64,000 nt of DNA from Planctomycetota bacterium (GTDB lineage Bacteria; Planctomycetota; Phycisphaerae; UBA1845), in NCBI GenBank assembly GCA_030616775.1, contig JAUWWQ010000018.1, forward strand, positions 1 through 64,000. Direction: 5' to 3'. Under the pieces are notes generated by a model. That model was not told the origin of the DNA. It saw only the letters and a program-made list of their open reading frames with translations, and made no database searches. Numbering within the stretch: the stretch's first letter is position 1; the number at the start of each line of letters is the position of its first letter. The translations under genes were made by a program, and so were the position numbers. Of this stretch, positions 17,435 through 28,874 are shown piece by piece.

Positions 17435-17544
17435 CTATCGGTCCCGGGAAGGTGTGGTCAACATTATAGGACTATTAGCCCCCGGACCTGTATCAGTCAT
17501 TCCCCGTGTACCCTACGGAAATATCGCCGACCGCTTCTCGGCTC

Positions 17545-20525
<2,981 letters not shown>

Positions 20526-20573
20526 CTAAATGCGCTCCAGTTACCGTTTGCGAGGCATATCTGCCCGGCTTGT

Positions 20574-21680
20574 TCACGCCGATGACAGGTTTACCGGCAT
20601 GACTACGTATACGAAGTCGTCCCCCAGACGAATGACGCCGGGACGATTCGAGGCCTTAAACGCAAATGTCAGCTCCTCGGTGTGCGCCACCCGCAGCAGT
20701 TCGAGGATAAACACCGGGTTGAAGCCTATCTCCAGCGACTCTCCTGAGTATGCCACCGGCAAGGAAACCTCCGCCTCACCTTGTTCCGGGGCCCGGCTGG
20801 TCAAGACCAGGCTGCCGTCGGAAAAGGCAAAACGAACGCCCTTGGACTCCTCGTTTGTAAGCAGCGCCGCCTGTTTCAGAGCACTAAGGAACTCTATAGT
20901 GTTCAGGGCCACCACGCAGTCGCAATCAGTCGGGATCACATCCTGATACTTGGGGAACTGCCCCTCAACCAGCGCGGTACTCAGCATCGCCCGCCCCATA
21001 TTGAGCAGCATCTGATTAGTTGTGATTTTCACTCCGACCAGCGCGTCAGGCTCTGCTGGTAACCGAGCAAACAACGACAAGGCCTTGGCCGGTACGACGG
21101 CACGCGGGGACTCCATCGAACCGCTCTTAACGAGCGGACCATGTGCCAGCGACAACCGCCGTCCGTCCGTGGCAGCCAGCGTCAGCTTCTCCCCCTCCAC
21201 CTCCCACAAAACACCGTTAATGGCGTAGCGCGTGCTCTCTTTCGCCGCTGCAAATGCCGTGAGCTCGATAAGCCGGCGCAACAGCCCGTGGTCAATGCTG
21301 ACGTCCGGCTCACCTTCCATACTCGGAATGGCAGGAAAATCAGCCAGATCCTGTGTAACGATCTGAAAATGACTACCCGCACCACGAATATGCAGCAGGT
21401 TCTCGGCTGTCTCCACAGTGAGAATCTCGTCGGTGCACTCATGGACGATTTTGGCGAGCGTGTCCGCTACCACCAGCACATCACCGGCCTCATCCACCTC
21501 AATCTGGGTCACAGCACATCGAAGGCTGAGTTCGAGATCCGTGGCCGACAACAAGACAACATCCGAATGAACCTCAACACGAACACACCGGAGGATCTCC
21601 TTGGGCGTACGCGTGGTGGCTACGCTGCACACTGCCGAGAGTCCTTCGGCCATTTCCTGCCGGTTGAATCTAAGCTTCAT
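20574..21680 (-). CDS. dnaN: DNA polymerase III beta sliding clamp
   Basis: Ring-shaped processivity clamp that tethers polymerase III to DNA. It shows the three-fold clamp architecture over 368 residues. MKLRFNRQEMAEGLSAV starts the first domain, LTLAATDGRRLSLAHG lies in the middle, and the protein ends FVYVVMPVNL, close to the conserved clamp terminus (VIMPMRL in E. coli). It lies 290 bases downstream of dnaA in the usual order. Confidence 0.94.
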   Translation of the reverse strand: MKLRFNRQEMAEGLSAVCSVATTRTPKEILRCVRVEVHSDVVLLSATDLELSLRCAVTQIEVDEAGDVLVVADTLAKIVHECTDEILTVETAENLLHIRGAGSHFQIVTQDLADFPAIPSMEGEPDVSIDHGLLRRLIELTAFAAAKESTRYAINGVLWEVEGEKLTLAATDGRRLSLAHGPLVKSGSMESPRAVVPAKALSLFARLPAEPDALVGVKITTNQMLLNMGRAMLSTALVEGQFPKYQDVIPTDCDCVVALNTIEFLSALKQAALLTNEESKGVRFAFSDGSLVLTSRAPEQGEAEVSLPVAYSGESLEIGFNPVFILELLRVAHTEELTFAFKASNRPGVIRLGDDFVYVVMPVNLSSA

Positions 21681-21970
21681 GGGAAGTCTATTCCTCTCAG
21701 ATTACTCCCGTTACGGGTAAGTCTTATTACTCTCAGTATTGAACTTAGTACTCATAGTAACCAGGTGAGAAACGTGCATATGTCAGACCGCCGCGAACGT
21801 AAGTGCTTGCAGTTTCGTAGGCTACCCGCCGCTGCGGCCGCTCCGAACAGTGAAAAGGCTGTGAACAACTCTGTGATGCTTGGGCCTGAATGGCACGCTT
21901 CCACCGTCACGAACTCCGAAGTATCGAAAGTCCCACGCAGTCGACAGGGAACCTAACGGGATTCACACGC
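21681..21970. promoter_or_regulatory. dnaA-dnaN intergenic region, candidate replication origin
   Basis: 290 non-coding bases. At 21690-21765 there is an A/T-rich patch with repeated TTACTC/AGTACTC motifs and short inverted GTTAC/GTAAC pairs, which could be an unwinding element. One good DnaA-box-like site (TTGTTCACA on the minus strand, 21860-21868, one mismatch to TTATNCACA) and one poor site (GGATTCACA, 21959-21967) are seen. That is fewer boxes than a typical oriC, so this is a candidate only. It also holds the dnaN promoter. Confidence 0.35.
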
Positions 21971-23287
21971 TCAATAAGCTCCATTCTTCACCTCTGATGC
22001 GATTTCGTCAAGCAGGGCGCGAAGTTGTGGATCCTCGTCGGCCTGTCGCTCGATGGTACGGCTAGCATGAAGTACCGTGCTGTGATCGCGGCCACCAAAG
22101 TATCCGCCGATCTCCTCTAAGCTCTGGGATGTCAGTTGCCGGGCCAGGAAGATGGACACATGCCGTGGGTGGGTAACGGCTTTCGATCGCTTCTTACCCT
22201 GCAAGTCTGATACTTTCATGTCGAACCGCTTGGAAACCGCCTCCAGGATGGACGGAATCTTGACAGCGCGCCCCGAATCGGCTCCCAGGGCTTCCTGGGC
22301 GATCTCAAGGGTGATTGCGCCGGAGTACATCTGGCTGAGGGCGTCGATCTTGACCAGGGTACCCTCGAGACTCCGGATGTTCGTGTCGATGCGGCTGGCG
22401 ACGAAGCGGATGACTTCTTCCGGAACCTCGATACACCGAAGCTTTGCCTTTTTGTGGATGATAGCCATCCGAGTTTCCAGGCACGGCCGGTCTAAGAGGG
22501 CAACCAGGCCGGAGTTGAAGCGGCTGATTAGCCGCTCCTCCAGGCTAGGGATCTCCGAAGGCGAACAGTCCGCTGAGAGGATAATCTGACGCTGCGACTG
22601 GTACAGCGTGTTGAATGTGTGGAAAAACTCTTCCTGGCTGCGTTCTCGATCAGCAAGGAACTGGATGTCATCGATCACTAGCACGTCTACGTGGCGGTAT
22701 CGGTAGCGGAAGCGGTGCAGCCCACCCAGCTCGACAGCCTCGATAAAGTCGTTGATGAACGTCTCGCATGAAATGTAGTGGCTAGTGGTATCTGATCGCT
22801 TCTTGCGGATCGCATGGCAAATCGCCTGGAGGAGATGTGTCTTTCCGAGTCCCACACGCCCGTGGATAAAGAATGGGTTGTACGCCCGGCCAGGTTCCTC
22901 TGCCACAGCCAGGGCTGCTGCATGGGCGAGCCGATTGCACGGGCCGGTGACGAAATTGTCGAATGTGTAGTCGGGATTGAGCAGGAGCTGATCGGAATGG
23001 CCACTAAGCGAGAGGACCGCTTCCGGGTGATCCTCCTGCACCGGTTCGACTTCAATTGTCACGGAGACGAGCCGCCCCGTGGCTGCTTGGGCGGCCTCCG
23101 TGAAGGCAGCGCGACAGTGCTGCTGGAGATAGTCCGATTGGGCATGATTGCGCGTGCCGATATGGAGAACTCCGTCCTCTAGCTTGGTGAGCTGTAGCTC
23201 GAAGAACCAGCCGCGAGCCAGTTGAGGATAATTCAGGCGGACCTGCCCGAGAATGTCGCTCCAAATAGTCGCTGGCGGTGTTGCCAT
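21971..23287 (-). CDS. dnaA: Chromosomal replication initiator DnaA
   Basis: AAA+ initiator that binds oriC and opens the duplex. Domain I spans about 1-90. The ATPase carries Walker A GRVGLGKTH (about 147-155), Walker B VDVLVIDDIQFL, sensor 1 ILSADC and the Arg-finger region LEERLISRFNSGLV. Domain IV has the DNA-binding signature GGYFGGRDHSTVLHA near the C-terminus. 438 residues is normal; the domain II linker is short. Divergent from top6B. Confidence 0.96.
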   Translation of the reverse strand: MATPPATIWSDILGQVRLNYPQLARGWFFELQLTKLEDGVLHIGTRNHAQSDYLQQHCRAAFTEAAQAATGRLVSVTIEVEPVQEDHPEAVLSLSGHSDQLLLNPDYTFDNFVTGPCNRLAHAAALAVAEEPGRAYNPFFIHGRVGLGKTHLLQAICHAIRKKRSDTTSHYISCETFINDFIEAVELGGLHRFRYRYRHVDVLVIDDIQFLADRERSQEEFFHTFNTLYQSQRQIILSADCSPSEIPSLEERLISRFNSGLVALLDRPCLETRMAIIHKKAKLRCIEVPEEVIRFVASRIDTNIRSLEGTLVKIDALSQMYSGAITLEIAQEALGADSGRAVKIPSILEAVSKRFDMKVSDLQGKKRSKAVTHPRHVSIFLARQLTSQSLEEIGGYFGGRDHSTVLHASRTIERQADEDPQLRALLDEIASEVKNGAY

Positions 23288-23586
23288 GGGTTGTCGACGT
23301 TAAGCTGAGGACCTAATACGCCAGGCGAGGGTCACGGAACGCGGCCCCTTTGCTATCGTGCTTCGTAAGCTCATCACTGACAAGTAGTTGTATAAGGATC
23401 GCGCCCTCCACGCCAGGGCTCGCATTGTAGCACAACCTGCGCGGAAGACCAGCCTAAAAAGTAGACTTTGCGGCAGGTTACTGACCCACTGCTCGGCTAG
23501 GTTGAAGGGGCTGGGCCTGCCGCTTATGATGGCCGACAAACCGCGTTTGCGGTAGCGTAAGAGCGCCATTGATCGGAGAGCCACGG
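23288..23586. promoter_or_regulatory. Divergent regulatory region between dnaA and top6B
   Basis: About 300 non-coding bases must hold both promoters. I see no clear consensus promoter and no DnaA-box matches. Upstream of top6B, GGAGAG at 23575-23580 is the ribosome-binding site that fixes ATG 23587. Confidence 0.4.
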
Positions 23587-25563
23587 ATGGCAACCAAGCC
23601 CTCTACTGAGCAGGTTCGTCCCCCAAGCGGTCAACTCACGCTACCGTTTCCTAGTGCTGCCGTGGGTACAACCGTACAAAGACCAGCTTCACCCAGCCGC
23701 CGTAGAGCCAGAGGTGCAGCCGCCGTTCGTAAGTCCGGGGCCAAGCGTGATGGCCCGGCTCGAAGGGGCCTGACCGCAGATGTGCTGGCCAAGCAGCAGC
23801 GCGAGATCTCTGTTTCGGAGTTCTTTGCAAAGAACCGTCACCTGCTTGGCTTTGACAATAAACGCAAGGCCTTACTTACGGCGGTAAAGGAGGCAGTGGA
23901 CAACAGCCTGGATGCCTGTGAGGAGGGCGGCATCCTTCCCGACATCGAGATAGCCGTCAGACAAACCGATCAGGATCGATTCGCGGTCACGGCACGCGAC
24001 AACGGCCCGGGAATTATCAAACAGCAGATCCCCAACGTCTTCGGCAAACTGCTCTACGGCTCCAAGTTTCATCGGCTGAAAATGGCTCGTGGGCAGCAGG
24101 GTATCGGCATAAGTGCGGCGGGCATGTATGGCCTGATTACCACCGGGAAGCCCATCCGTATCGTCAGCCGCACCAGTAGCCGGTCGCAGGCCCACATGTA
24201 CAAGCTGGCCATCGACACCAAGAAGAACCGGCCCGACATCATCGCAGACGAGACCGTTGAGGTCGATTGGCCGCATGGCACCGAAGTGACCATCGAGCTG
24301 CAAGGTGCCTACAACAAGGGCCGGCAGAGTGTCGACGAATACCTCGAACTCACCGCTATCGCCAATCCGCATGCGCGTTTTGCGTATCACCCGCCGATCG
24401 GGCCCAGCGTTGAGTTCCCGCGCGGCACACAGACGCCGCCCGAGGAGACCAGGGAGATCAAGCCCCACCCTTACGGTATCGAGCTCGGCACGCTCATGAA
24501 GATGCTCAAGGATACCAGGGCCAAGAAGCTCGGGGCGTTTCTGACATCGGAGTTCTCGCGTGTGAGCGGCGCCGTTGCCAAGAGGGTATGCGCCCAGGCC
24601 GGTGTCACGACATCAACCTGGGTCAATGCCGTGACACCGCCGGCGGCAGAGAGGCTCTACAACATCCTGCAGAGCACCAAGCTCAAGGCTCCCTCTACTG
24701 ATTGCCTGGCACCGATGGGAGCGGAGGCCATTCTCAGCGGCCTGCTCAAAGGCATTAAGGCCGAGTTCTACACCGCCAGCACCCGGCCGCCTGCTGTCTA
24801 CCGCGGAAACCCCTTTCAGATCGAGGTCGGTTTGGCCTACGGCGGCGAACTGGGCTCCGATCACCGGTACAGCGAGGGCGACGGGAGAGAGGGTAAAGAG
24901 CCGGGGCAAACCCGCGTCATCCGTTTCGCGAATCGTGTTCCCTTGCTCTACCAGCAAAGCTCATGCTGCATGTACAAGGCTGTGGTCGAGACCAAGTGGA
25001 ACAATTACGGCCTGTCGCAGTCCTCGGGAACTCTGCCACATGCGCCGATGGTTGCGTTGATCCACATGGCCAGCGTCTGGGTTCCCTTTATTTCCGAGGG
25101 TAAGGAGGCCATCGCCGACTACGATGAAATCCGCAAGGAGGTGAAGCTCGCAATCGCCGAGTGCGGCCGGCGACTGGGTACCCTCCTGAAACGCAAGCGA
25201 AAGAAGGCGACCTACACCAAGCGGCGCGACGTGTTCACCCGCTATATCGACGAGGTCGTCGACGCCACTCGCTCGATCACCAGGATCAACAAGGAGGAGT
25301 TCCGCAAGAACCTGGTGTCGCTCTCTACGGTCTACACCACTCAGGCAGATATAGAATTCGATGAGCACGGCAAGATCGTCCGCAAAGAACACCCCGGCAA
25401 CGACCTGGGCCTGTCCGACACCATCGTCGTCGACCGGGAGCAGGACTCGCCGGATCCGGGAATGCTGTTTGACCTGAACGACAAGCCCACCGGGACGAAG
25501 AAGCGCAAAGCACGGAAAGCCAAAGCAACAAGGAAATCACGTAAAAAGAGGCGTAAACGCTAA
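23587..25563 (+). CDS. top6B: DNA topoisomerase VI subunit B
   Basis: ATP-binding subunit of topoisomerase VI, a type IIB enzyme that relaxes or decatenates DNA by passing one duplex through a break made by the A subunit. A GHKL ATPase lies after a variable basic leader: LLTAVKEAVDNSLDACEEGG (Asn-Asp motif), RDNGPGI, and the lid KMARGQQGIGISAAGMYG. VSEFFAKNRHLLGFDN just before it is typical of Top6B. The transducer follows, and the C-terminus is a basic tail (KKRKARKAKATRKSRKKRR). No A subunit gene is in the window. The enzyme is mainly archaeal and patchy in bacteria. Its 3' end is duplicated at 28529-28822. Confidence 0.92.
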   Translation: MATKPSTEQVRPPSGQLTLPFPSAAVGTTVQRPASPSRRRARGAAAVRKSGAKRDGPARRGLTADVLAKQQREISVSEFFAKNRHLLGFDNKRKALLTAVKEAVDNSLDACEEGGILPDIEIAVRQTDQDRFAVTARDNGPGIIKQQIPNVFGKLLYGSKFHRLKMARGQQGIGISAAGMYGLITTGKPIRIVSRTSSRSQAHMYKLAIDTKKNRPDIIADETVEVDWPHGTEVTIELQGAYNKGRQSVDEYLELTAIANPHARFAYHPPIGPSVEFPRGTQTPPEETREIKPHPYGIELGTLMKMLKDTRAKKLGAFLTSEFSRVSGAVAKRVCAQAGVTTSTWVNAVTPPAAERLYNILQSTKLKAPSTDCLAPMGAEAILSGLLKGIKAEFYTASTRPPAVYRGNPFQIEVGLAYGGELGSDHRYSEGDGREGKEPGQTRVIRFANRVPLLYQQSSCCMYKAVVETKWNNYGLSQSSGTLPHAPMVALIHMASVWVPFISEGKEAIADYDEIRKEVKLAIAECGRRLGTLLKRKRKKATYTKRRDVFTRYIDEVVDATRSITRINKEEFRKNLVSLSTVYTTQADIEFDEHGKIVRKEHPGNDLGLSDTIVVDREQDSPDPGMLFDLNDKPTGTKKRKARKAKATRKSRKKRRKR

Positions 25564-25660
25564 TCCCCGAGCCGTGGGCGGAATGGAATCCCGACTTGTC
25601 GGGAGCCCGCGCGGATACCGTCCGCGCATGCGAAATAGGGGCGAATCGCGTGTTGTCTCA

Positions 25661-26248
25661 TCACGTGGTTGATGATAGTCGTTTCGCCACATCATCGAGC
25701 TCGATTTTGCCGATCCAAGGCTTTCGTCGCGCGGCGAACGAGGTTACGTCAGTAGCTGCGGTGGAAGTCTCGACCTTATGGAGGAAGACCTGGCAAATCG
25801 TCATTCCCGGTTTTATCTTAATTGGTACCCTGCCAACATTGGTGAGTTCAAGTGTTAAACAGCCGGTAAAACCTGGGTGTACGCCCGTAGCAGTCGCAAT
25901 GATCAGACCACATCTACCCCACGAAGAGCGCCCGATGACGTACCCAGCGAGATCCTTTGGAAAACGAACCCACTCAAGTGTGATGGCGAGCACGAAGTAG
26001 CCAGGATGAAGCACATAATCGCGACCGAACGGCGTATAATATGTTTCAGTAGAAGGTGGCTTGCCCAGTTGTAATGCTTCAGTCCGTGAGTGACGTAACA
26101 GAGTAAACCATGTCCCCAAACGGAGATCGATTGAGGCGGACCCTGACTCCCTGACGGTTTTCAAATCCGGTTGCGGGGTTATCACGAAAGGGTCCTGTTC
26201 ATCGGGATTCGATAACAGATCAGCAATCTTTTCTGCTTTGAGGATCAT
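25661..26248 (-). CDS. dCTP deaminase family protein
   Basis: 195 residues, the usual Dcd length. SASIDLRLG and LHPGYFVLAITLEWVRFP lead to GRSSWGRCGL (residues 107-115) and HPGFTGCLTLELTN. These match the active-site GRSSxxRxGL and DPGxxGxxxLEL regions, with the catalytic Ser, Arg112 and Glu134 kept. IKIKPGMTICQVF is the next conserved block. The usual C-terminal tail differs. dCTP deaminases make dUTP from dCTP; some homologues defend against phage by draining dCTP. Its start overlaps the stop of the metallopeptidase gene by four bases, so the two are translationally coupled. It is the last gene of a three-gene operon in an inserted segment, which favours a defence role over housekeeping. 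Confidence 0.82.
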   Translation of the reverse strand: MILKAEKIADLLSNPDEQDPFVITPQPDLKTVRESGSASIDLRLGTWFTLLRHSRTEALQLGKPPSTETYYTPFGRDYVLHPGYFVLAITLEWVRFPKDLAGYVIGRSSWGRCGLIIATATGVHPGFTGCLTLELTNVGRVPIKIKPGMTICQVFLHKVETSTAATDVTSFAARRKPWIGKIELDDVAKRLSSTT

Positions 26249-27474
26249 AAACCGGTTCCGCCTAGACGATGATCAATTTCCAAGACCTCTATATTCTTGA
26301 GCACAAGCTCTTGGAGCGCCCGATCCCGGTCATCAACATTATTGTCCTTCCACAGCTCGTCATCGTGGAACAGGTTCCAAGCCGCATTAATAATGCAAGC
26401 AAGGGATTTCGGTTTATTCGCAGGAACCATCCAGTCTCTGAACGTTTTCTCAATGCGCTTGATATCGTCGTCGGCTCCGTCTAGCGCACCATCACCAACT
26501 ACCTCCCTCGCACTTTCGATTAGGTCGTCGACGACAGACCCCAACGCTTTATCGGCCACCGAGAGCAAGAATGTCTCGCGCTGTTCGCCATCCAACTCTA
26601 GGTCATCAAACTTGTCCCGATATTCGTCTGGGACGCCGAACAGATAATCCTTCGCGGCCTTCATCAGATTCTGAGCGCGCGCCTTCATACTCGGATAACC
26701 TGGAGGACGCGATCCCTCCTGGGAGGGAGCAAACAGGTACGCGAAGGAATGAAGGTACGCTTCTCCAAACAGACGCACTCCGACGAAGTCACAGAATGTT
26801 TCTTCGGTTTGCTGCGCCGCCCAAGTGGACGCTTGGCTCCAAGTCCATCTGGTTGTCCGGAAATCGTTGCTGATAGTATCCTTGTGAATGTTTGGGAAGA
26901 ACTTAGCGCATTCATCCCAGCCGTCTTTAATAGTCGTCGCGACGTGGTCGTCTATCCTTGAGCTATACATACCCGCCAATCCTCTGTCGTGCCAAATGGA
27001 ATGACCTAACTCGTGCCCTGCTAGAGGGATCAGGAGAGGGTTGGACGACTCCGGGGCGGGAAGCCCGATAAAGACGAAGTTGGGAAGCAAAGGGACTGCG
27101 AAGTAGGTGTAAGGAGAATAGTCCCACTCGGACGAAAGCACAAGCTTCGTATTGCTGCCGAGGAATCGCTGGGCAAGCCGAAGTAAAGGGGCGTATACCT
27201 CGAACGCGTTCCTCGACTCGGTCGATCGGACAATAAAGCCGACCAGCGGAAGATAAGTAAATAAACTCGTCAGTGTGCTGGTGCAGGCGGAGCGCACGGT
27301 ATCCGGATCGTGGTCCGGAGTAAGACCGTTCATATAGCCCAGGTGCGTGTCAAACTTGGTGCGGATATGCTCAAGAGCCTCTCTTGAATGCGGATAGCCG
27401 AAGTCAAGCTCCTCCAGCGTTCCGAGTTCATTCAAGAAGGCAGCGACCCGTTTCCGAGAGTAGGTAAGGGGCAC
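26245..27474 (-). CDS. Putative zinc metallopeptidase (HELGH) of a dCTP deaminase operon
   Basis: 409 residues with no signal peptide or obvious membrane helix, so probably cytoplasmic. LAGHELGHSIWH (residues 152-162) is a gluzincin-type HExxH zinc site. TEETFCDFVG (about 223-232) can supply the third ligand Glu or Asp. The rest is largely helical and charged, ending with a Lys/Asp-rich region (ELWKDNNVDDRDRALQE). I recognise no named family. It starts with GTG preceded by GGAGATAGGA, three bases after the stop of the upstream gene, and overlaps the deaminase start by four bases. This tight coupling implies a joint task, perhaps a protease-controlled or protease-activated effector. Confidence 0.7.
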   Translation of the reverse strand: MPLTYSRKRVAAFLNELGTLEELDFGYPHSREALEHIRTKFDTHLGYMNGLTPDHDPDTVRSACTSTLTSLFTYLPLVGFIVRSTESRNAFEVYAPLLRLAQRFLGSNTKLVLSSEWDYSPYTYFAVPLLPNFVFIGLPAPESSNPLLIPLAGHELGHSIWHDRGLAGMYSSRIDDHVATTIKDGWDECAKFFPNIHKDTISNDFRTTRWTWSQASTWAAQQTEETFCDFVGVRLFGEAYLHSFAYLFAPSQEGSRPPGYPSMKARAQNLMKAAKDYLFGVPDEYRDKFDDLELDGEQRETFLLSVADKALGSVVDDLIESAREVVGDGALDGADDDIKRIEKTFRDWMVPANKPKSLACIINAAWNLFHDDELWKDNNVDDRDRALQELVLKNIEVLEIDHRLGGTGL

Positions 27475-27477
27475 TTC

Positions 27478-27915
27478 CTATCTCCGAAACGGATGTGACG
27501 CCCGAACGCGGTTTGTAGACTGGTAGTATGATGCGCAACGAGAAAGCGCGACGCAGAATGCTCGTACACGTTCAATCTGAGTGGCGACCGGGGTTTTTAG
27601 GTTGTCCGCTACTTCGCACGCTTTTTGGAGAAGTTCATCCAGTGTCTTCGGGGCGGTCTGATAGGAATCGCTTAAAGCACGTTCGATAAGCGTTACGGTT
27701 GTCGAGTCGATTAAGGCCCGGTGTCCGGGTGCACTTGGATCGCTTTCGATCGAGTTCTCAAGGAGCCCCCTAAGGCGGTCCACCGCCGGGGTTTCGTCGC
27801 TCCTGCCAAGACGAATGTTATCCAGCTCTATGGCGGCCTGCGACGCCAGCATCGGGAGATCCGGATCTAGGGCGCGTAGCGCGGACCTTGTATGCGGTCG
27901 AGTTATAGTCGTCAT
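27478..27915 (-). CDS. Unknown helical protein, first gene of the deaminase operon
   Basis: 145 residues, ATG at 27915 with AAGGA upstream. No membrane segment or Cys-rich motif. It is predicted helical throughout (RALDPDLPMLASQAAIELDNIR, TLDELLQKACEVADNLKTP, IERVRAFCVALSRCASYY). I recognise no domain. Being first in a coupled operon with a peptidase and a deaminase, it could be a sensor, an inhibitor or a substrate of the peptidase; that is inference. Base composition appears A/T-richer than the surrounding chromosome. Confidence 0.6.
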   Translation of the reverse strand: MTTITRPHTRSALRALDPDLPMLASQAAIELDNIRLGRSDETPAVDRLRGLLENSIESDPSAPGHRALIDSTTVTLIERALSDSYQTAPKTLDELLQKACEVADNLKTPVATQIERVRAFCVALSRCASYYQSTNRVRASHPFRR

Positions 27916-27955
27916 ATCTTCATCCTTGTTTTTTTGTAACGGATTGAGCTAGACC

Positions 27956-28077
27956 GTGCGTACGCCGCCCACCGACCGGATGGTAGTGAAGCACTCCCCA
28001 CCACGTACGCACACCTCCTTGCCACGGCGAACAAAACCCTGACTATATTACGACAAAAGTCAAGTGAAAAGTCAAGT
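27956..28077 (-). promoter_or_regulatory. Operator-like repeats upstream of the deaminase operon
   Basis: GTGCGTACG (27956-27964) and CGTACGCAC (28004-28012) form an inverted pair 39 bases apart; each also contains the palindrome CGTACG. Further out, AAAAGTCAAGT occurs twice in direct repeat (28055-28065 and 28067-28077). They lie 40-160 bases before the first start codon and may bind a regulator, or mark the edge of the inserted segment. Confidence 0.4.
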
Positions 28078-28100
28078 AAACCGTCGCTTTATTGTTTGAT

Positions 28101-28471
28101 CCGTGCCAGTAAAGAACCTGACGATCCCTCGGCGCGTATGGCATCAGGTGCTCGGCTTGACGATCGGGTACGGCTATCGCCCCTGGCAGGCTCTCTTGTG
28201 GATTCTGGGGTTCATCGTGCTCGGTTGGTTCCTTTTCTGGATCGGCTCTCAGCAAGGCCTGTTGGCGGAGACAAAGGAAGGCATGGTCCCGACATTCAAC
28301 GCCTTAGTCTATTCGCTGGATACGTTCGTCCCGCTGGTCGATCTCCATCAGGCGAAATACCGACTGCCGACTGGGCCGGGTCTGCGACTGTATCTCTGGA
28401 TTCACATCAGCTCCGGCTGGCTTCTGACGACACTGCTGGTCGTCGGCCTGACGGGCTTGGTGCGAAAGTGA
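28101..28471 (+). pseudogene. 3' remnant of a beta-helix/membrane protein gene
   Basis: The 122 codons encode only the C-terminal membrane part of the protein found complete at 28875-30473. RVWHQVLGLTIGYGYRPWQALLW aligns with RVWHHLLGSTFGYGYRPWLALLV, and both end in WLLTTLLVVGL or a close variant, then GLVRK. Similarity starts abruptly near 28101, where the inserted segment ends. The cytoplasmic repeat part is missing, so it is the cut-down first copy of a tandem duplication. The 3' boundary passes straight into the duplicated top6B tail. Confidence 0.75.
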
Positions 28472-28528
28472 TAGAATCCTAAGCATTCGCGGACGTGGGC
28501 AGGTGACGGTTCTCCGGCACGCTCCGTG

Positions 28529-28822
28529 CGCTCGATCACCAGGATCAACAAGGAGGAGTTCCGTAAGAACCTGGTGTCGCTCTCTACGGTCTACACCACC
28601 CAGGCAGATATGGAGTTCGACGAGCACGGCAAGATCATCCGCAAAGAACACCCCGGCAACGACCTGGGTCTGTCCGACACCATCGTCGTCGACCGGGAGC
28701 AGGACTCGCCGGATCCGGGAACCCTGTTTGACCTGAACGACAAACCCACCGGGACGAAGAAGCGCAAACCACGGAAAGCCAAAGCAACAAGGAAATCACG
28801 TAAGAAGAGGCGCAAACGCTGA
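28529..28822 (+). pseudogene. Duplicated 3' end of top6B
   Basis: This is a near-identical copy of 25270-25563. It begins at GCTCGATCACCAGGATCAAC and runs to the stop codon, encoding ITRINKEEFRKNLVSLSTVY through the basic tail. The reading frame is kept and only a few bases differ, so the duplication is recent or maintained. It has no ATPase domain. It precedes the intact membrane gene just as the complete top6B end precedes the damaged copy. Confidence 0.85.
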
Positions 28823-28874
28823 CCCCCGAGCCGCGGGCTCAAAGCCCGCGCGGACTTGCGGAGCAAAGAGTACC

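Noticed and set aside
23288-23586. dnaA upstream spacer as replication origin
   Set aside because: No DnaA-box-like sites seen; the dnaA-dnaN spacer is a slightly better candidate.
28023-28080. Direct repeats AAAAGTCAAGT as a CRISPR or iteron array
   Set aside because: Only two copies, 12 bases apart, with no spacers; too few for either.
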